Positions 59,401-64,000 of a DNA stretch of 64,000 nucleotides are shown piece by piece (within the stretch, counting starts at the first letter, position 1; every line of letters starts with the position of its first letter). The notes below the pieces were generated by a model. That model made no database searches. It was not told the origin of the DNA and was given only the letters and a program-made list of their open reading frames with translations. The DNA is from Steromphala cineraria. Its lineage: Eukaryota; Mollusca; Gastropoda; Trochida; Trochidae. The stretch spans positions 57,738,987 through 57,802,986 of the forward strand of contig OU744726.1 in the NCBI GenBank assembly GCA_916613615.1, in the 5' to 3' direction. The position numbers were made by a program, and so were the translations under genes.

Positions 59401-62400
59401 GACCCTCCAACATTATATGTGTGAAAGGAGGCTATTGCGGCATGGTAAGCCGAGCACTGATTGGTCAGTTTGATAGTCAGCTGATGCGAGCCCTTACTTC
59501 ACCTAGCTAGACTCAATATGGGAGTATAGTGAGTACTATTGAGGCTAGGTTTACTTAGACTGGGTGAACCCCCTACTAGGTTACTTCCTCCTTTCCCTTC
59601 AAAATCCTTGTACCGGAGAATGAGACCATTCATTTTCTCTGCCTTGTTAAATTAAGTAAACTAGTGTGTAGACTTTTATGACATGGACTCCTTGTTCTGC
59701 CTGCCACACCCATATTTGAAGGGGGAATGATGATATAAGTCATGGAAATGATTTCACTACTCACTTGAGGGACAGGCCAGTGTGACTTTTTTGACAAGTT
59801 GTGGATATTCTGCTGCAAAGAGACCAGCAAGAGCCCCGCCCATTGACAGACCACAGATGTGGAACGGTTGTTTGTCCAGACCCACCAATTCCACAAACTG
59901 GAAACACATCAGGAACAACATTCGAAACAAGAGTAATAACAACCCAAACATCACATGACTCACTGTGTGTCTCTATCACTGATCAACTAAAGACTAGCTG
60001 CTTTTCTCTTTAATTGATGGTTTGAGAACAGAAGCTAATTCTCGAAAACCTCTGACAGATCTCTCATTTTCAAGTGATTAACTCGCCTTCTCTTTCCTCT
60101 TTTTGACAGTTAGGCAGAATAAGCAAGCAAGACAGCACTCCTCAACAATGTAATCTATGTAATCAGTGTATGATAAGTGCAGTATGCAAGTTAAATGGTA
60201 AAGTTGAAAAATAAAATCTCAAAATGTCCAAACCAGAAGTAGCCAGATATCAGGCTGTTGGATTGGCCTTGTTTCATACACCAGTGTAAAGTAAACATGG
60301 AGGTAACAAGACACTGCTCATGGTATGGGTATCTAATCTATATCATGATAACTTATGAAAAGTTAATGATTGAAAAAGATAAGAACTATATCCTATTACT
60401 CGACATATTTTTGCTTACAATATGTGCATATTTAGAAATTATGATACCATGATAGAGTTGCATATATATTACCTTAGGAAGTATCAAATCTTTACCCAGA
60501 TATGTCAATATGATATGCGACTATTCAGTTACCTTAGGAAGTATCAAATCTTTACCCAGATATGTCAATATGATATGCGACTATTCAGTTACCTGTCTGT
60601 TACCTTAGGAGTATCAAATCGATACCCAGATATGTCAATATGATATGCGACTATTCAGTTACCTGTCTGTTACCTTAGGAGTATCAAATCGATACCCAGA
60701 TATGTCAATATGATATGCGACTATTCAGTTACCTGTCTGTTACCTTAGGAAGTATCAAATCTTTACCCAGATATGTCAATATGATATGCGACTATTCAGT
60801 TACCTGTCTGTTACCTTAGGAGTATCAATCTATACCCAGATATGTCAATATGATATGCGACTATTCAGTTACCTGTCTGTTACCTTAGGAGTATCAAATC
60901 GATACCCAGATATGTCAATATGATATGGGACTATTCAGTTACCTGTCTGTTACCTTAGGAGTATCAAATCGATACCCAGATATGTCTATATGATATGCGA
61001 CTATTCAGTTACCTGCCTGTTACCTTAGGAGTATCAAATCGATACCCAGATATGTCAATATGATATGCGACTATTCAGTTACCTTAGGAGTATCAAATCG
61101 ATACCCAGATATGTCTATATGATATGCGACTATTCAGTTACCTGTCTGTTACCTTAGGAGTATCAAATCGATACCCAGATATGTCTATATGATATGCAAC
61201 TATTCAGTTACCTGTCTGATTAACTTGACCTGTGAGGTGTAGTCGAGATTCTCCTCCTCTGGTTCCGTGCTGCCTCCGTGCCCCGGGGAGTCCAGTGCGA
61301 TCACGTGCACGCTTGTAGGGATCCTCTGGAAGGCATAGAACGATGTGTATTTATAGTACTCATTCATGTGAGAAACTTCAATCAGTGTTCCTAGAGGGGG
61401 TCCTTGGGAAACTTTCCCACATTTTTCGCTTGGTGTTCCTTAAAATTTGGAGAAGTAGGATAGTTTTACCATTGCTAAGTCCCAACTGCTCAGAAAAGAT
61501 CAAAATGACCCCCTTAACTGACCACCAAGGAACAACACTGTTCAATGTACAAGGGGTGTATGCAGTATTCTTAATATTTAGAAATTTGAACTCATTTGCA
61601 CTGCATTAAAAACTGTTGTTCACATGCAAGCCTCTGATACATGTTACTTTAATCAATATGTAAAATATTTCAGCAACTGTGTGATATATTGGATAAGGAT
61701 CCTTAACATGCGTCCAAATAAATATCCCTATCAAACTTATTTAATGTTGAGAGATACATCAGAACGAAAATATCCTAATTGGGCAACATTTGTTAAAAAT
61801 CTTCTGTTTAGATATGGATTTGGACATGTATGGATAGCACAAGGTGTAGGCATGAAAGGCTGTTTGTTACAATATTTCGCCAAAGAGTAATGGACTGTGC
61901 TGTCCAAGATTGGCACTCTGCATTAGAAACTAAATCTTCATTATGTTTTTATCTATCTGTAAAATGTGATATTTCTTGGGAGGGGTTATCATTCAAAATA
62001 CAAAAAAGCATTGCTAATGTTAAGAAGTGGTTTTAATAACTTTGGTGTCCAGTTATTAAGAAAAGACTCTGTACATGACGATTCACAAACTAAATGCTCA
62101 CTCTGTAAAGTCATTGAAGATGAAGTTCATATTTTTTTTTTCTGTCCAATTTTAAATGAACTACGTCAATATTGTCAACCAATCATTCAATCTAAGTTAA
62201 TGAATCTAACAAGTGTTAAAATGCTCCTTAATGATAAAAACTATGTCACTCAAATGTCAGTTGCCAAATATATTTTCAATGTTTTTAAGATCCGTGGAGA
62301 AGAACTGTAACACGTAACCTGTATCCGCATGCACATTATGTACAACTATGTACTTTGGGCCAGATGGCCTTGAATTCACGAAATAAAGCTATAATTATAA

Positions 62401-64000
62401 ATCAATTCTTGTTGTCATTGATGCATATATTTATATAAGAAGACACTTTATTGAATGAGACTCTCTTTGCAATACTAGTCAACTATCTTCCTCAAGCAAG
62501 TAAAAGATTTTAAATAAATCCCTGAATACTTTTTATCAAGCTGTCCCATTGATCATTGAGGAGGAGTTCACAACTGTACCTGAACGACGGGTGTCCACAT
62601 GAAGTGGTCGGTGGAGAATCCGTGGAGCAGTAGAAGACTGGTGCTGCCCTCTTGTGGCCGACCCTTCTCCCCGTAACAGAAGTGGAACTTGCCGTCCCCA
62701 CTCACCAGTTTCACCTTCATACCACTCCACATCACCGCCGCTCTGGGAGTGGTGAAATTATTATGGGAGTGTTAAAGTACATTGACTGGTTTAATAAAAA
62801 ATTTATGAAACGAGACAGAGAGAGTGTTTTGGTTTTTAACGAGCAAAAGGTTTGGCCCCTGTGACTGTTGTATGGGGCAACTAAGGATGGGTATCGTTAT
62901 TTATTTCTGTATGGCAATATATTCCGATACAGGAAAGCGTATTGCAATATATCGGTACTTTTCAAATTCAAGAATGTGCATGCTATCTTGTCTACATATG
63001 AGCATCAACAAAGTGCATCATTGCTCAGCTATGAGCCGTTTGGGAAAGGGATACTTTCTATCACTGTTTATGATCCGTATACATATTTAAACTATTTTCA
63101 CAACTTCACACTTTGTAACAAACTTTCAGTAAATCATTTTGATTTGGTTGTGTTTTGGGGTAATTTTAGATAGAAATTGCTCATATTAAAATGTTTGATA
63201 TATTGGATATTTTCAGACATGTGTATCGATTCGTATCATGTTGTTCCTGTTTTGCATTATACCGATATATTGATAATACCGTGCATTCTTAGGGGCAATA
63301 GGATCACAAATCCATGAATTAAAAACATCCTTAGTAAATATGTCTGTACACAAGAGTTATATTAGTGAAAAGTTACAAGGCAGATGGACAACAGCGATTT
63401 CATATGTTACTCAAGCCCAATGGGCCTCACAGGCCAGAAAAGCTAGACAGGGAATAAACTGCAGATGAACCAGTTTAAGTAAACCTAGCCTCAATATTTT
63501 CCTTTTCACTCCATACTGAGTCTAGAGAGGCCTAGTAGAGGGTCGCGTCAGCTCACGTATCGAATTGACGAATCAGAACTCATCTTACCAAGCCACAATA
63601 GTCTGCCTTCGCACATACAGTAGAACACGGATATAGCAAACACTCGGATATAGCGAAAAAAAATTCAAGTCCCGTCCCTATATAATATCATTAAAATTAT
63701 ATGCGTATAGCGAACACCGGATATAGCAAACTAAATTCTTTGGTCCCTTGGAGTTCGTTATATCCGAGTTCTACTGTATAACGTTGGAGGGTCATAGGTC
63801 GCAGAAAGGTCGGCTGACGCGACCCTCTACTAGGCCTTGCTAGACTCAGTATTAGAAATGAATCGAATATTATTGAGGCTAGGTTTACTTAGACTGCAGA
63901 TGAAAACAAGATACTCACTTGAAGTAGAGCTGTATGATAAGTTTGGGACACATGATATAGACCCATAGACCCATGACCACCTTCAGACCCACTGCCGCTA
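56427..64000 (-). CDS. ABHD6: ABHD6-type monoacylglycerol lipase (5' end outside window)
   Basis: Eight exons: 63919-64000 (partial), 62580-62742, 61212-61325, 59765-59897, 58999-59162, 57409-57463, 57087-57181, 56427-56591. All are GT-AG with matching phases, giving 322 residues; human ABHD6 has 337, so roughly 15 N-terminal residues lie beyond the window. Seen: hydrophobic N-terminal anchor (first exon); oxyanion HGF in LLLLHGFSTDHFMW; DSPGHGGST; nucleophile elbow GLSMGG; IWGEHD with the acid; ECGHAI with the catalytic His. Family role: membrane-bound serine hydrolase that cleaves 2-arachidonoylglycerol and, in vertebrates, late-endosomal bis(monoacylglycero)phosphate. Introns hold a LINE remnant, MITEs and a pearl-like element. 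The third listed exon's donor is copied into a minisatellite. No lesion was seen in the coding sequence. Confidence 0.94.
58120..58655. mobile_element. pearl-like element, third family
   Basis: Two to three diverged core repeats of about 180 bp contain AAAGGCACATCTGCACC and CAAATTTGAAGTTTCTGA. Then GTACGGACAGATGGCCAGG and a terminal palindrome TATACCCCTGACTACG...GAGGGGGTATA. A further relic (GTTATGCTCCGGAAACAAAT, GAAGCAGACGGCGACAGG) lies at 58715-58890. Located in an ABHD6 intron. The left end is unclear. Confidence 0.55.
59302..59562. mobile_element. MITE with AGTCTAAGTAAACC inverted ends, copy 2
   Basis: Same inverted ends as 14969-15233, same length class (261 bp), body more diverged. TGAACCCC stands near both ends, offset by two bases on the right, so the target duplication is imperfect. 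Lies in an ABHD6 intron. Confidence 0.82.
60469..61211 (-). repeat. minisatellite containing the exon 3 splice donor of ABHD6
   Basis: Eleven units of about 58-71 bp, each with CCCAGATATGTC, ATATGATATGCGACTATTCA and GTATCAAATC. On the minus strand most units also carry CAGACAG|GTAACTGAATAG, the sequence of the real donor of exon 61212-61325. Eight intronic copies of this donor are present, one with a base change, besides the real one at 61211-61212. Three units lack the 11-bp CCTGTCTGTTA part. Confidence 0.92.
61620..62392 (+). mobile_element. degenerate LINE 3' end
   Basis: Three overlapping frames (61624-61890, 61830-62036, 61966-62310) together resemble the C-terminal end of a non-LTR retrotransposon ORF2: NWATFVKNLLFRYGFGHVW, RVMDCAVQDWHSAL, then the cysteine-histidine motif CSLCKVIEDEVHIFFFCP. 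The switch between frames shows at least two frameshifts, so it is dead. An AATAAA near 62378 marks its 3' end. It sits antisense to ABHD6 in the intron between the exons at 61325 and 62580. Confidence 0.75.
63471..63896. mobile_element. MITE with AGTCTAAGTAAACC inverted ends, copy 3, with nested insert
   Basis: Ends CAGTTTAAGTAAACCTAGCC and its complement. CAGATGAAC and CAGATGAAA flank it directly, a 9-bp target duplication with one change. The body matches copy 1 closely, for example GAGGGTCGCGTCAGC and CTGCCTTCGCAC, but is interrupted at 63618-63776. Lies in an ABHD6 intron. Confidence 0.87.
63618..63776. mobile_element. pogo/Tigger-type MITE nested in the MITE at 63471
   Basis: Inverted ends CAGTAGAACACGGATATAG and TATATCCGAGTTCTACTG, flanked by TA on both sides, 159 bp, non-coding. 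CAGTAGAAC..CGGATATA ends with a TA duplication are characteristic of pogo/Tigger elements (Tc1-mariner superfamily). The related MITE at 14969 shows the empty site GCACGTATAACG. Confidence 0.88.

Noticed and set aside
60469..61211. CRISPR-like appearance of regularly spaced repeats
   Set aside because: The units are adjacent 58-71-bp minisatellite copies with no unique spacers, in an intron of an animal gene.
62510..62730. Short minus-strand frames in alternative phase at ABHD6 exon 2
   Set aside because: The correct phase is fixed by the splice sites and by the conserved LLLLHGFS segment; the others are shadows.

Overview
Eukaryotic (animal) DNA, most likely from a bivalve mollusc. It is AT-rich, its genes are broken by phased GT-AG introns, and it is loaded with short transposons. 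Several of these have the build of the bivalve 'pearl' (helentron-associated) elements: about 155-bp core repeats next to a (CCGT/ACGG)n microsatellite, with short inverted ends. I cannot name the species.

All six recognisable genes lie on the minus strand. From right to left: an ABHD6-type monoacylglycerol lipase (56.4-64 kb, 5' end off the window); an intronless acid sphingomyelinase with one in-frame TGA (45.6-47.3 kb); a secreted three-domain fasciclin (FAS1) protein (36.0-42.9 kb, 8 exons); a zona pellucida (ZP) domain membrane protein (28.0-32.9 kb, 5 exons); a type II membrane collagen with a C-terminal Ig domain (26.4-27.4 kb, one exon); and a Rab29/Rab32-subfamily GTPase (13.3-17.0 kb, 5 exons). 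Exons were joined by hand from splice sites, reading-phase continuity and family conservation; no transcript evidence was available.

Layout: 0-10.2 kb is a roughly 4,031-bp tandem duplication bounded by pearl-like elements, with no gene. 10.2-17 kb is the Rab gene and its 3' flank. 17-26.3 kb is AT-rich intergenic DNA with small inverted-repeat transposons (MITEs). 26.4-43 kb holds three extracellular or membrane-matrix genes head to tail. 43-50 kb holds the sphingomyelinase and a MITE split by a LINE. 50-56 kb is gene-poor with large palindromes. 56-64 kb is the lipase gene with transposons in its introns.

The most unusual signal is that in two unrelated genes (Rab29 exon 3 and ABHD6 exon 3) a minisatellite starts at, and includes, the authentic 5' splice site. 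The intron therefore carries 5 to 8 near-perfect decoy donors, each placed behind an immediate in-frame stop. A third gene (FAS1 exon 2) has a 7-bp array starting a few bases inside its donor. Other notable points are the lone TGA in an otherwise intact sphingomyelinase, a chimeric transposon marking an unequal crossover, nested MITE insertions with visible target duplications, and MITF/TFEB-type boxes about 165 bp upstream of two endolysosomal genes.
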